Assembly: GCA_963422705.1 (NCBI GenBank)
Contig: OY730443.1
Span: 682,001 to 746,000, forward strand
Direction of reading: 5' to 3'
From: G963422705 sp963422705
GTDB lineage: Bacteria; Poribacteria; WGA-4E; WGA-3G
Length of the DNA: 64,000 bases
Shown one piece after another: positions 14,683 to 24,035 of the stretch (positions within the stretch are counted from its first letter, which is position 1; every line of letters starts with the position of its first letter). The translations under genes were made by a program, and so were the position numbers. The notes under the pieces were generated by a model. The model saw nothing but the letters and a program-made list of their open reading frames with translations, was not told the DNA's origin and searched no databases.

Positions 14683-16377
14683 CTATTTGTTGAATAAAGG
14701 TGCAGTGGTTACGTATTGATTCAGTGCCAATACGGGAAAAACTGCGGCATAAATCGGTTCTTCGTAACCGCCGATGATTTCCCAATAGATACCGACACAA
14801 CTCTCTTTCCAGGAGCCGTCCTCTCTCTGATGGTTACAGAGAAAATCAATTCCTTTTTTCGCGGCTGTATTCTCGGGCATAGCGAGCAAAAGTGCATAGG
14901 TACTCCATGCCGTCTGCTCTACTGTACTGCTGGTTCGGTTGCCGAACATATCTTCACCCCAGCCGCCATCGGAGTTTTGCGTACTTTCTAACCAATTGAT
15001 ACCGCGAGCTACTTCAGGTATCTCACCCATACCGGCTTTGACAAAAGCGATAATAGCATAAGCGGTGCCGTAAGTCCGCTTTGCCAGCCAGATATCTTCC
15101 CAGTAGCCATGAGGGTGCATTTTCCGCCGGAGCCACCGAATCCCGCGTTGAATTGGTATTTCGTTTCCACCGCTAACCAGCAACGCTTCAATTGCATGTG
15201 CTGTGATGCTAACACACCCAACATCCCCTTGTCCAGGTTGATATGTATTCCAACTTCCATCCGCCCCTTGATTCTGTTTTAACCAAGCGATGCCGTGCTG
15301 AATCGCATCGTCTGTATCCGGGACGTCGGCGCGAAGCAGCGCAAGTGTTGCTAGGGCAGTGTCGTCAGCATCAGTTGGCAGTGAATTGTCAGGCAGCCCA
15401 GAAAATGCCCATCCTCCATCTGAATTCTGATGTGCAGTGAGCCACCGGGCCGCATCTCCTAAAAATTGTGGAATTGGATAAGGGTTATCCTTGTCTGCAT
15501 CAGTCTCTGTCAAAGCAATCATGGATAAGGCGGTATCCCAGACGTTTAGATTTAATGCTTCTCGGCATCCACCATCCCGGTTCCGGGTAGTGCTGAGCCA
15601 AGTGAGTCCTTTTTCAAGCATCACGGGAATATCTGCGTCACCTTCCCATTTATCTTGTAGTTCAATCAGAGCCAACACTGATAACGCCGTAATATAATTC
15701 ACCCGAAACCAGCTGCCATCACTCAAAACGTGTGATTTCAACCACTGCACAAGCGCCGCTATGATATCCGGGCGCTTCGTCGTATTCAATTCTATCAAGA
15801 TAAATACCGGAACAAGGGTATGTTGTTCAGCGATAAATAATTCATCAAATAGTGGTGTATTGAACATTGCTACGGGAGGCAATCGGTGTCGAGGCGGTTG
15901 CAACCACTTACGAAGGATAGGAATTTTCGTTAATTGTTTTACTAACTTCATGACTGGCAGTGCTTTCTCTGAGATAGTCAGTTCGTCCCAGTCGAATTGG
16001 TTAAAAGCGGCGTAAGCTAATTTGACGAGTGCAAGGGATAGCGGCTGTTCTGGGATGGACTTCAACACTTTTTCGAGTCGTGAATCCGGCGCGTCCTGAT
16101 ATCGCTGTTCTAGAATCAGCTTAACAAACAACGTGGCCTCCGAGTTCGACAGATTAGCAGTATCCAATCCCCACGCGCCATCTTCGTTCTGATTTGCGAT
16201 AAACCAGTCAATGAGTTCAGAATCTAATGTTTTGCCTTGGGCGAGTTGTATCCATGCATAAGCACATGAAGGAAACGTACTGGAGGAGAGCTGTCCTTCA
16301 AAATGTCCTTCTTCGCGCTGTTGTTTACGCAAGAAATGAGTCCCTTTTTTCAAGGCATATGCGGCTTTTGTAATCAT
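14683..16377 (-). CDS. Class II terpene cyclase-like protein (squalene-hopene cyclase superfamily)
   Basis: A 564-residue protein with alpha-alpha barrel QW-type repeats along its length: QNEDGAWG, NRDGG, QNSDGGWAF, QNQGADGSWN, QNSDGGWGED and QREDGSWK. The catalytic DxDD acid motif is present as DADD (about residues 336-339, in SLPTDADDTALATLAL), so a protonation-initiated cyclase activity is likely. It is shorter than typical squalene-hopene cyclases (~620-720) and nearer to bacterial class II diterpene cyclases (~500-550). The substrate could be squalene, geranylgeranyl diphosphate or another prenyl chain. No DDxxD class I synthase or prenyltransferase gene is adjacent. It is upstream of a glycosyltransferase on the same strand. 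Confidence 0.85.
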   Translation of the reverse strand: MITKAAYALKKGTHFLRKQQREEGHFEGQLSSSTFPSCAYAWIQLAQGKTLDSELIDWFIANQNEDGAWGLDTANLSNSEATLFVKLILEQRYQDAPDSRLEKVLKSIPEQPLSLALVKLAYAAFNQFDWDELTISEKALPVMKLVKQLTKIPILRKWLQPPRHRLPPVAMFNTPLFDELFIAEQHTLVPVFILIELNTTKRPDIIAALVQWLKSHVLSDGSWFRVNYITALSVLALIELQDKWEGDADIPVMLEKGLTWLSTTRNRDGGCREALNLNVWDTALSMIALTETDADKDNPYPIPQFLGDAARWLTAHQNSDGGWAFSGLPDNSLPTDADDTALATLALLRADVPDTDDAIQHGIAWLKQNQGADGSWNTYQPGQGDVGCVSITAHAIEALLVSGGNEIPIQRGIRWLRRKMHPHGYWEDIWLAKRTYGTAYAIIAFVKAGMGEIPEVARGINWLESTQNSDGGWGEDMFGNRTSSTVEQTAWSTYALLLAMPENTAAKKGIDFLCNHQREDGSWKESCVGIYWEIIGGYEEPIYAAVFPVLALNQYVTTAPLFNK

Positions 16378-16760
16378 TAGGTGAGTTTTCCATTTCTTGT
16401 AGAAAGTAGCAATAAATCAGGATTAACGCGAAACCCCTAGTATTTATCTCAATGGAAGCTATCTGTTCTCTCAATCTGTTATCTCAAACTGAATAGCCCT
16501 TTCAAATCTGGAGTGGTGCGCGTAAAACATGTGTTACATTTTTTGTCGCAATATTAACAGCATAGCAGATTTCAGAGAATTTGCCAACCGGAATTGAGAA
16601 AAAATTAGGGTTATTTCGTTTTCAACTTCAACATTTTCGTGAATTTGCCGAGGCAGCCGGAATATGAACAACGCGAAAATCCAAGAAAAGTGCCATTCTA
16701 CAGGGGTGTTTGCGATGTCGCGTATTTTGAATCGAGAATTAAGCCGACAAAATAAATCTA
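16378..16760. other. Intergenic region between divergent cyclase and TonB receptor genes
   Basis: Nearly 400 AT-rich bases with no supported gene. An 80-codon leftward ORF at 16534-16776 covers the receptor promoter and has no ribosome site, so I reject it. No repeats or strong stems are visible. The region should contain the promoter of the leftward cyclase gene, but no clear boxes were found. Confidence 0.5.
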
Positions 16761-16789
16761 TGGACAGATTGTTCAATGCACGCTATAAT
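16761..16789 (+). promoter_or_regulatory. Sigma70-type promoter of the TonB receptor gene
   Basis: TGGACA at 16761-16766 and a perfect TATAAT at 16784-16789 are separated by 17 bases. Transcription would start near 16796, giving a leader of about 55 bases before ATG 16852. Confidence 0.7.
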
Positions 16790-16851
16790 AATACTATAAG
16801 CAGTGTTACTCTCAAACCGAGATTGTGAATCTTATCGAAGGGTAAAACCAA

Positions 16852-18909
16852 ATGCTAATCGCTAGTTGCCGACATTCAATGTATCTCATCCCTTACATCC
16901 TATTCTTGGGGATTTCTCCGTTTCTTACTGCAGAAGATTTGACAACTTCTGAAGCCCCTTCTGTTGAAAAAGAGACGGCGCCCATTCATCTAAAAAAAAT
17001 CATTGTAACACCGGGGCAATTTGCGATTTACGAGGGTGCATCTGCAAAATTATCGTTATCCAAGAAAGAGATTGAACGGTTTCCACTCATTGACAATGAT
17101 GTGATGCGGGCTGGCCACATTTTACCGGGAGTGGTTTCCAGCGATTATAGCGCGCGATTCAGTGTACGGGGCGGCGAAAAGGACGATATCGCAGTCAGAT
17201 TAGACGGTATGGAACTCTATAATCCGTATCATCTACAAGACTTCGGCGGTGCCATTTCACTGATAGGACTGGGGCTAATCCAGCGCGCGGAACTTTTAAT
17301 GGGTGGATTCCCCGCAGAATATGGCGAGAAGATGTCCGGCGTGTTTGACATTACCACAAAAGCACCCACTGCCGAGAAGTTCTCCACAAACTTTGGCCTG
17401 GATTTGATTAATGCAACCGCTCTGTTGGAGGGGGCTTTATCTGAAAAAGGGGGCTGGCTTCTTTCAGTACGCCGCGGATACGTTGACTTGATTCTCGCAC
17501 TCATGGATATTGACGAAAGATACAAACCGCAATACGCCGATGTTTACGGCAAGCTTACCTATCAATTGACATCAACAGACACACTCACAGTTAACGGATT
17601 ATACGGTTGGGACAAAAACAGAATTCGTGTTGATGATGTCGATAACAATTTAGATTCCCGGTATGACAATACCACGGCGTGGGCAAAATGGCGGCATGCC
17701 TTCGGCACATCTCATTGGACAGATGTGTTTATTTTTGGAGGTAGGGCAGCTCAGGAAAGAACAACCGGAAAGGCTGATTTTGACGATAGGGACTTCAGAT
17801 ATGTCGGGACGAAAGTGGAAACCACAATGAACTTCCTTGAAAAACACACTTTGCGCAGCGGCGTTTCCTGGCGTTGGTTGTCTTCACAATATGCTTATGA
17901 CGTTCAAGAACGACAGCCCGGCATAAACCGCTATAAGCCAATTCAGGTTGATATCGAGGACAGGGGCAGTGAGATTACGGCATTTTTACAAGATGAATGG
18001 CAGCCGACTTCAAGACTCGCCATTCAGATAGGCGGCCGTTACCTGTTTCAGAATTATCGGGAGACAAACATCCAACGGTATGAAATTGGCCCGCGCGTCG
18101 CGCTTGCCGTCAGAGCGGCGGAAAATCTTGTACTGCGAAGTGCATGGGGCATTTACCACCAACCAATTCACCTCATGGGAATCCCTGTAGAGGATGGTGT
18201 CAAAACAGCTGGACGCGCTGAACAAGCTATCCACTATATTGCCGGTGCTGAATACACTCCGACACAAAATTTTTTGATGCGCATTGAGGGATACTACAAT
18301 ACCTTTGATAACCTGGTAGGACGACTCAGGGAATTCGGACGACAAAACCAGGTTTTTGCCCCACCAGAATCAGGCAATGCTATGGGCGTTGATACGTATC
18401 TAACACACGCCATTTCCAAACGATGGACGTGGCGTCTCGCGTACGCCTATGGCAGAGCGAAAGAGATTGTGGGAAACGAGACGATTTTTCGACAGTTCGA
18501 TAGACGCCACTCTTTAGGACTTAGTAGCAGCCATCAACTCTCACCGACGTGGCATCTCTATCTCAGTTGGCGGTTTTATACAGGACAACCGCGCACACCG
18601 TTGATTCATACACTGGTAACATTACCAAATGGAAGCAGCGCATGTGACAGGCAGTTTGGAGAAACAGATTCAGAAAGGACGCCCGCATACCACAGTCTCG
18701 ATTTTCGGATAACAAAACGGAGCCCGTATAAACGATGGGAACTTACCTGGTACTTCCAAATTTTAAACCTATACAACCGCGCAAATCTGGACCAGGATGC
18801 ATTTAGTGAAATCCAAGATGAGAACACCGGTAAAATTATTGGTTGTGAAATCGATGAAGAACCCCTTTTTCCTATCGTACCAACTTTGGGAATTACCGTC
18901 ACGTTTTAG
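16852..18909 (+). CDS. TonB-dependent outer-membrane receptor
   Basis: A 685-residue protein with an N-terminal hydrophobic leader (YLIPYILFLGISPFLTAED) and a plug domain at about residues 40-165 (LSKKEIERFPLIDNDVM, FSVRGGEKDDIAVRLDGMEL, LLMGGFPAEYGEKMSGVFDI). A C-terminal 22-strand-type barrel with alternating aromatic strands follows and ends in GITVTF, whose last Phe is usual for outer-membrane insertion. No SusD partner or siderophore genes lie nearby. Substrate could be a metal complex, cobalamin or a glycan; the nearby mod genes are on the other strand and are not evidence for molybdate. The gene shows that the organism has a Gram-negative envelope. Confidence 0.92.
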   Translation: MLIASCRHSMYLIPYILFLGISPFLTAEDLTTSEAPSVEKETAPIHLKKIIVTPGQFAIYEGASAKLSLSKKEIERFPLIDNDVMRAGHILPGVVSSDYSARFSVRGGEKDDIAVRLDGMELYNPYHLQDFGGAISLIGLGLIQRAELLMGGFPAEYGEKMSGVFDITTKAPTAEKFSTNFGLDLINATALLEGALSEKGGWLLSVRRGYVDLILALMDIDERYKPQYADVYGKLTYQLTSTDTLTVNGLYGWDKNRIRVDDVDNNLDSRYDNTTAWAKWRHAFGTSHWTDVFIFGGRAAQERTTGKADFDDRDFRYVGTKVETTMNFLEKHTLRSGVSWRWLSSQYAYDVQERQPGINRYKPIQVDIEDRGSEITAFLQDEWQPTSRLAIQIGGRYLFQNYRETNIQRYEIGPRVALAVRAAENLVLRSAWGIYHQPIHLMGIPVEDGVKTAGRAEQAIHYIAGAEYTPTQNFLMRIEGYYNTFDNLVGRLREFGRQNQVFAPPESGNAMGVDTYLTHAISKRWTWRLAYAYGRAKEIVGNETIFRQFDRRHSLGLSSSHQLSPTWHLYLSWRFYTGQPRTPLIHTLVTLPNGSSACDRQFGETDSERTPAYHSLDFRITKRSPYKRWELTWYFQILNLYNRANLDQDAFSEIQDENTGKIIGCEIDEEPLFPIVPTLGITVTF

Positions 18910-18945
18910 CAGTAGGAAAAGATTAACAGATTTCTAATCGTCAGC

Positions 18946-19608
18946 ATGGATACACAAACCCAACGTAGGCGTGGGACAATTGTCGGCATTACAGGAGGTA
19001 TCGCGTGCGGAAAAACAACCGTCTCCGAGCTTCTCACAGAAAAGGGTGCAATTCCGATTAATGCGGACGAACTGGGCCATCAACTTCTCAAAGCAGATAG
19101 CCCCGTCATTCAGGACTTGGTTAAAACATTTGGTGAAAACATTCTTGAAGAATCGGGCAATGTGAGTCGAAAACAGCTCGGAAATATTGTTTTCACGGAT
19201 AAAGCCGCACGTGAACAGTTGAATGCGATTCTCCATCCGTTGATTATCCAACGTTCAAGGGAATGCGCTGAACAACTCGTTGCGGAGAACCCACAATGCA
19301 TCGTTCTACTCGATGCCCCGCTCCTCATTGAAGCTGGTGCGTACGCCACGATGGATGTGATTGTGGTTGTAACCACGCCGCTAGAAAAACAGGTGCAACG
19401 CACTATAGAACGGAGCCGGGCGCACGGCAGTCCCGTTACTGAAAAGCATGTCCAAGCCCGGATTGAGGCGCAAATGCCGCTTGCAGATAAAATAAAATAC
19501 GCCGATGTGCTCATAGATAATGACGGAACTCTTGAGGAACTTCGCCAACAAGTGGATAAACTTTGGCAAAAACTTAAGCCTTCTCGTCACTGGAAACGCT
19601 CCGGTTAA
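18946..19608 (+). CDS. coaE: Dephospho-CoA kinase
   Basis: A 220-residue P-loop kinase that phosphorylates the ribose 3'-OH of dephospho-CoA, the last step of CoA synthesis. The Walker A loop is GITGGIACGKTTVSELL (about residues 11-27), followed by INADELGHQLL with the conserved Asp, the NAILHPLI motif, LLDAPLLIEAG and the lid region RTIERSRAHGSPVTEKHVQA. Length is normal. It lies 36 bases after the TonB receptor on the same strand and ends before the convergent modC gene. Confidence 0.95.
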   Translation: MDTQTQRRRGTIVGITGGIACGKTTVSELLTEKGAIPINADELGHQLLKADSPVIQDLVKTFGENILEESGNVSRKQLGNIVFTDKAAREQLNAILHPLIIQRSRECAEQLVAENPQCIVLLDAPLLIEAGAYATMDVIVVVTTPLEKQVQRTIERSRAHGSPVTEKHVQARIEAQMPLADKIKYADVLIDNDGTLEELRQQVDKLWQKLKPSRHWKRSG

Positions 19609-19655
19609 TCTCCTCTAAACACGACGCTGCTCATCAAGTTCAGCTCAACAGTTGA

Positions 19656-20804
19656 CTAATTCCAGAGGAGATTAATCGCGTTCGCTTTTATGACACAATA
19701 GCAGGGCATCCCCTCAGTCAATTGAAGTTGCTCCTTCGCCTCATGTGTAATTTTTACAGATAACAGCTGTTCTTCAACAAGCATCGACAATAATGTTCTG
19801 TTACCAGCACGGGTTATCTGACGAATTATCCCCTTTAAAATATTCCGTGCACTAATGGGTAAATTGGATTCAAGTGAGACAATAATGTCTTCTGCCCGAA
19901 TGGCAATCGGTAAATAGCTTCTACTTTCCGTTCTTGGCGCCCGCCCATCCGAAAAATGCGAGTATCTCTGCTCAGTATACGGAACGACAAGTTGTTGATT
20001 GCCAATTTCTAATACTGTTACGCCGCTGGTTTTGTCTGAAAATGCAACCGGTAAGGATAAAATGTTTTCAACCCCTGTCAGGTGCGCAATCGGCAGTGCA
20101 GTCGGCATCGCCAAGAGTTGGTAAGGTTCCCCGCTTGCTGTAATTTTGCCATCGCTAAGAAGGAATGCCTCATCCGCCATCGCCATTGCTTCTGAGATAG
20201 CATGTGTTACGTAGAGGATTGGTACATCGAAAGCCTCTTTAATATAGCGGAGATAAGGTAAAATTCTGTTTTTTAAGCCTTCCTCGAGTGATGCGAGTGG
20301 CTCATCCATCAGCAGCAACCGTGGATTCATCGCCAGGGCACGAGCCAGTGCAACCCGTTGACGTTGTCCACCGGAGAGTTGGCCAGGGTAACGTTTCAGC
20401 AACATTGCAATCTCAAGAATTTCAATCACCTTTTCCAAATCCGGAGCCGTTTTTCGAGAAGAGCCCTTTACCAGTGGGCCTAAATTCCTCTGTCCATAAC
20501 GGATGTTTTGTGCAACCGTGAGATGGGGAAATAGATATCCCTCTTGAAACACATAACCGAATCTACGTTTCTCTGGAGGTAGGTGGATGCCTAATTCAGA
20601 ACTGTAAAGTACCTCATCACCGAAGACGAGCTCCCCCTCGTCAGGAGACAAGATGCCGCTGATGCAATTAAGAAGTGTGCTTTTACCACTTCCAGAACCC
20701 CCTAAAACTGCGGTAACCGTTTTGGTTAAAGTGCAGTTAAGTTTTAAGGTAAAATCGCCACTGCGTTTGCGAATGTTGATTCTGATTTTAATCGGTTCTG
20801 ACAT
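19656..20804 (-). CDS. modC: Molybdate ABC transporter ATP-binding protein
   Basis: A 382-residue ABC ATPase, long enough to carry the ModC C-terminal MOP/TOBE domain. Walker A is GGSGSGKSTLLNCI (about residue 36), the ABC signature LSGGQRQRVALARALA, Walker B LLLMDEPLASLE and the H-loop YVTHAISEAMAM. The C-terminal region, about residues 300-382 (ARNILKGIIRQITRAGNRTL), fits an oxyanion-binding MOP domain. It is third in the modA-modB-modC order. Tungstate transport cannot be excluded. Confidence 0.92.
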   Translation of the reverse strand: MSEPIKIRINIRKRSGDFTLKLNCTLTKTVTAVLGGSGSGKSTLLNCISGILSPDEGELVFGDEVLYSSELGIHLPPEKRRFGYVFQEGYLFPHLTVAQNIRYGQRNLGPLVKGSSRKTAPDLEKVIEILEIAMLLKRYPGQLSGGQRQRVALARALAMNPRLLLMDEPLASLEEGLKNRILPYLRYIKEAFDVPILYVTHAISEAMAMADEAFLLSDGKITASGEPYQLLAMPTALPIAHLTGVENILSLPVAFSDKTSGVTVLEIGNQQLVVPYTEQRYSHFSDGRAPRTESRSYLPIAIRAEDIIVSLESNLPISARNILKGIIRQITRAGNRTLLSMLVEEQLLSVKITHEAKEQLQLTEGMPCYCVIKANAINLLWN

Positions 20805-20855
20805 GTTTTGTGCTTGAGAACAGAAATGGGGCGGGTACTATCAGTTTTAGTGTAT

Positions 20856-21521
20856 TTACCGGAAGGTGAAACGTTCCGCGAACCAGAGTGCGACAAAAGC
20901 GATGACGGTTGAAATCAAAACCAACCGATAGACAGACGCATCTTTTCCAAGTTGCACGGCGTTGAAAATCGCGAGTGCGATTGTCTGCGTTTTGCCGGGG
21001 ATGTTACCGGCCACCATAATCGTTGCACCAAACTCCCCAAGACTTTTAGAGAAACCGAGGATGATGCCCCCGATGATGCCGCGGGCAGCAAGAGGCAGCG
21101 TGACTGTGAAAAAAACTTTAAGAGGCCGCGCCCCAAGCGTCCGGGCAACGTTCTCAAGTTCCGGTGGAACGGATGCCATGCCCGCTATCATACCCCGTAC
21201 CAGAAGTGGAAAGGATATCAGGGAAAGCGCAATAACAACAGCGAATTGGGAGAAAACAAGCTCTATCCCAAAAACCTGAAACAGAAATCTTCCTATCAAT
21301 CCATGCTTGCTTAGAATGATAAGGAGTAGGTAGCCACTTACCACCGGTGGAAGTACGAGAGGGAGCATGACAAGTGTATTTAAGACAGCCTTTGCGGGAA
21401 ACGCCCTTTTTGTCAGCAGCCATGCAACGAAGAGGCCCGGTGGAAACATCACGAGGAGACTCAGCAACGCAACTTTAATGGATAATACCAGGGCAGTAAT
21501 TTCTGCGGGAGTTATCCTCAT
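20856..21521 (-). CDS. modB: Molybdate ABC transporter permease
   Basis: A 221-residue inner-membrane permease with about five to six membrane segments. The EAA-type loop that docks on the ATPase is seen as ARTLGARPLKVFFTVTLPLA, followed by GIIGGIILGFSKSLGEFGAT. The LPLVLPPVVSGYLLL segment is also typical of ModB. It lies between modA and modC with short gaps, and is divergently transcribed from no other gene. Confidence 0.93.
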   Translation of the reverse strand: MRITPAEITALVLSIKVALLSLLVMFPPGLFVAWLLTKRAFPAKAVLNTLVMLPLVLPPVVSGYLLLIILSKHGLIGRFLFQVFGIELVFSQFAVVIALSLISFPLLVRGMIAGMASVPPELENVARTLGARPLKVFFTVTLPLAARGIIGGIILGFSKSLGEFGATIMVAGNIPGKTQTIALAIFNAVQLGKDASVYRLVLISTVIAFVALWFAERFTFR

Positions 21522-21572
21522 GCCGTTTTACTACTGGCGCGTCCACTGATATTGTAGCGATAACGGCGCTCC

Positions 21573-22355
21573 TTATTGAGATAATAGACACGTAAATCCA
21601 TGTTTTTCAAAGATTTTGACAGCGCGGACGGTTTTCAGATAATCAATAAACTGTTGCGCTTCGGACTTTCGCGGACTCTGTTTTAGCATAACCAGAGGAT
21701 AAACAATTGATCCATGCGACTCTCGCGGGAATTGAGCGAGTACCTTGACATTTTCTGCTAGTGTCACATCAGTCTCATAGACAATCGCAACATCAACATT
21801 CCCAGCGGTAACATAGGCGAGGGTTGCACGAACATCCGGAGCGAAAACCAGTTTAGAGTGGAGCGTATCCCATAGCTCTAAGTAAGTTAACGCCTCCCTT
21901 GCATAAGTACCAGCAGGCACGATGTCAGGTTGCCCAATCGCTATTCGCAAGATGGATTTATCGATAAGTGCATCGAACAGGGACTTGACAGAGTCATTAT
22001 CTTTAACGAAGAAAGAAGAAGATTCCTGCGATACGAGTACCAACCGATTGGACAAAATATTGTAGCGCCTATTTACAACAAGCATCTCAAGTTTTTCAAG
22101 TGCCATTATCTGCTGCGGACTCGCCGAAATAAATACATCTGCTGAAGCACCTTTCTCAAGTTGCCGTTGAAGGGTTGACGATGCAGCGAAATTAAAATAA
22201 ATGTGAACCCCATGTTCTACCCTAAACTGTTCACCGATTTCAGTGAGCGCATCTGTCAAACTCATCGCACTAAATACTGTTAATCCGGGGGGCTGTGAGC
22301 ATCCCCAAAATACCACGAACATGCTCGAAAGCACAAATGAAAACCTAATCCGCAT
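21573..22355 (-). CDS. modA: Molybdate-binding periplasmic lipoprotein
   Basis: A 260-residue substrate-binding protein. The N-terminal leader ends in a lipobox-like VFWGC (Cys about residue 19), so it is probably a lipoprotein. The mature part begins LTVFSAMSLTDALTEIGEQF and NFAASSTLQRQLEKGASADV, the oxyanion-binding Ser-containing signatures of ModA, followed by VNVDVAIVYETD-like sequence near the hinge. It is first in the mod operon and has a strong promoter at 22392-22420. Confidence 0.92.
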   Translation of the reverse strand: MRIRFSFVLSSMFVVFWGCSQPPGLTVFSAMSLTDALTEIGEQFRVEHGVHIYFNFAASSTLQRQLEKGASADVFISASPQQIMALEKLEMLVVNRRYNILSNRLVLVSQESSSFFVKDNDSVKSLFDALIDKSILRIAIGQPDIVPAGTYAREALTYLELWDTLHSKLVFAPDVRATLAYVTAGNVDVAIVYETDVTLAENVKVLAQFPRESHGSIVYPLVMLKQSPRKSEAQQFIDYLKTVRAVKIFEKHGFTCLLSQ

Positions 22356-22391
22356 GATTATTTAACATTCTACTTAATTTGACTCTGAAAA

Positions 22392-22420
22392 AGTATAACA
22401 GATACTCGGACATGTGTCAA
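22392..22420 (-). promoter_or_regulatory. Consensus sigma70 promoter of the modABC operon
   Basis: Read leftward, TTGACA (22420-22415) and TATACT (22397-22392) are 17 bases apart, close to perfect consensus. Transcription would start near 22386, about 30 bases before the modA start. No clear ModE operator palindrome is seen. Confidence 0.75.
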
Positions 22421-22445
22421 GTCTAAAGAGGCGTAGCAAATTTTC

Positions 22446-22474
22446 TTGCAATATATCTGAACTTATGGTATACT
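22446..22474 (+). promoter_or_regulatory. Sigma70-type promoter of the isomerase-like gene
   Basis: TTGCAA (22446-22451) and TATACT (22469-22474) with a 17-base spacer. It is back to back with the modA promoter, only 26 bases away. AGGAG follows before ATG 22508. Confidence 0.7.
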
Positions 22475-22507
22475 TTACATATAGACAGACAGGAGCGAGG
22501 AATACAA

Positions 22508-23314
22508 ATGAAATTGGGTTTATGCACTATCGCCTTTCAAGAAAAACCGCTTGAAGAGATTATAGACATCGCAGCGGATTACGGTTTTCAAGGGATTGAG
22601 ATTTGGGGAAAACCTCCCCACATGTCAGCCGAATACGATGCCGTACACGTCGAAAAAATTCGAAACGCCGCGATTCAAAGGGGATTAGCCATTTCGGCTT
22701 ACGGTTCTTACATTAGCCCCATGATGCATCTCTACCAAAAGCATTTTGAAGAGGCATTTAAAATTGCACAGGCGTTAGGCACAGATTTGCTGAGAATCTG
22801 GTCCGGCGGTGGAGCATCCGCATCCATTTCACTTTCAGATAAGCGCCTGATACTCTTTCGATTGGTGAGCATGGCACAATGGGCAAATTTTCGCAACATG
22901 AAACTCGGCTTAGAAATGCACAACAACCATTTTACCGACAGTGTAGAAACCATTTTAGAAACAATTGAAGGTGTCAACGTCCCTTCACTCCGAACTTATT
23001 ATCAGCCACTCGCTCGTATAGACGCAGATGAACCGCATACTGCAGTGGAACAACTCGCTACGCATATTGTCAACGTACATGCTCAAAACTTTGATGAAAA
23101 CGGCAAAGCATGTCCTATTGTAGACGGAATCGTTGATTACACACGAATCGTTAACACCCTTCAGGAAATAGGGTATGATGGATATCTTGAGGTGGAGTTT
23201 GTCCACGGGGATAACAAATTGGAAGCCTTGCAACGCGACAGGGACTATCTTGCGAGCTTAATTGGTTCAGTCGGTAAGGATTCTCTGAAAAATCTTGACA
23301 TCGCCCCGGTATAA
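22508..23314 (+). CDS. Sugar phosphate isomerase/epimerase-like TIM-barrel protein
   Basis: A 268-residue member of the xylose isomerase-like (AP_endonuc_2) superfamily. It starts MKLGLCTIAFQEKPLEEIID with YGFQGIEIWG, and the metal-binding Glu/His/Asp residues lie in KLGLEMHNNHFTDS, IVNVHAQNFDENG and DGYLEVEFVHG. Such proteins isomerise or epimerise sugars, ketoses or inositol derivatives, commonly with Gfo/Idh dehydrogenases, several of which occur in this window though not next to it. Substrate unknown. ATG 22508 has a good AGGAG. Confidence 0.88.
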   Translation: MKLGLCTIAFQEKPLEEIIDIAADYGFQGIEIWGKPPHMSAEYDAVHVEKIRNAAIQRGLAISAYGSYISPMMHLYQKHFEEAFKIAQALGTDLLRIWSGGGASASISLSDKRLILFRLVSMAQWANFRNMKLGLEMHNNHFTDSVETILETIEGVNVPSLRTYYQPLARIDADEPHTAVEQLATHIVNVHAQNFDENGKACPIVDGIVDYTRIVNTLQEIGYDGYLEVEFVHGDNKLEALQRDRDYLASLIGSVGKDSLKNLDIAPV

Positions 23315-23367
23315 AGCAGTCCGGTAAATATACAAACACACTTTCCAGGCACACATAGACATCAAAA

Positions 23368-23979
23368 ATGCGGATAGAGGTAGGTATCATCTCATTAGTA
23401 GAGGACAGTTTGGGTGCCCCCGCTGAAAGACGGGCCCAATTCGAATGGCTCCGCAACAAACCCACTTGTGAAAATTTTGGTGATACTTACGATAACATTA
23501 TTGAACTCTACGCCGCACTAAACGGAGATTGGGAAGGCACCCTGGGCAAAGCAGACGGGTATCTAATCCCTGATGCCTATTTTCCGAAGCCTTACCATTT
23601 TCTCTTTGAATTTGATGAGTTGCAACATTTTACGGAATATCGAGAACGGAGCTTGAGGTTTTATCCAGCCACTCTACCGCTAGCTTATGAGCCTAAAAAA
23701 TATAGACAACTTTGCCAACAGCACCATGTTGAAGCCCTTGCAAAGGGGCCACCTCGGTTTAGACGCACAACAGCAGATTTTCCTTACCCAAACGGACGGG
23801 CAGCACAGCGTGCTTTTTTTGATACCTTTCGGGACTGGCTTCCCACACTGCATGGGTTAAATCCAACCTTCCGATTGGCAGAATTTGAGGTAAAACCTAT
23901 TCTTAACCAAGAATTAACTGGTGATGCAGCGAAGGCTTATATAACACAGCTCTTGCACCAGCGAATTGTCAAACGGTGA
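23368..23979 (+). CDS. Unrecognised protein with a possible PD-(D/E)XK nuclease-like core
   Basis: A 203-residue protein that I do not recognise by name. The central part, LIPDAYFPKPYHFLFEFDEL then QHFTEYRERSL (about residues 66-96), has an Asp, a hydrophobic strand and an ExDExQHF cluster, which resembles the active-site strand of restriction endonuclease-like folds, with Gln in place of the usual Lys. The rest is alpha-helical and basic. It lies 53 bases after the isomerase-like gene on the same strand and may be cotranscribed. The fold assignment is inference from a short motif only. Confidence 0.7.
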   Translation: MRIEVGIISLVEDSLGAPAERRAQFEWLRNKPTCENFGDTYDNIIELYAALNGDWEGTLGKADGYLIPDAYFPKPYHFLFEFDELQHFTEYRERSLRFYPATLPLAYEPKKYRQLCQQHHVEALAKGPPRFRRTTADFPYPNGRAAQRAFFDTFRDWLPTLHGLNPTFRLAEFEVKPILNQELTGDAAKAYITQLLHQRIVKR

Positions 23980-24035
23980 ACACGGCAACCTGTACGTTCA
24001 TACTGAGCATAACTGACTCTACATCGTAGTCCTGG

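Noticed and set aside
16534..16776. 80-codon leftward ORF in the cyclase/TonB intergenic region
   Set aside because: It covers the predicted TonB receptor promoter and has no ribosome site or recognisable product.
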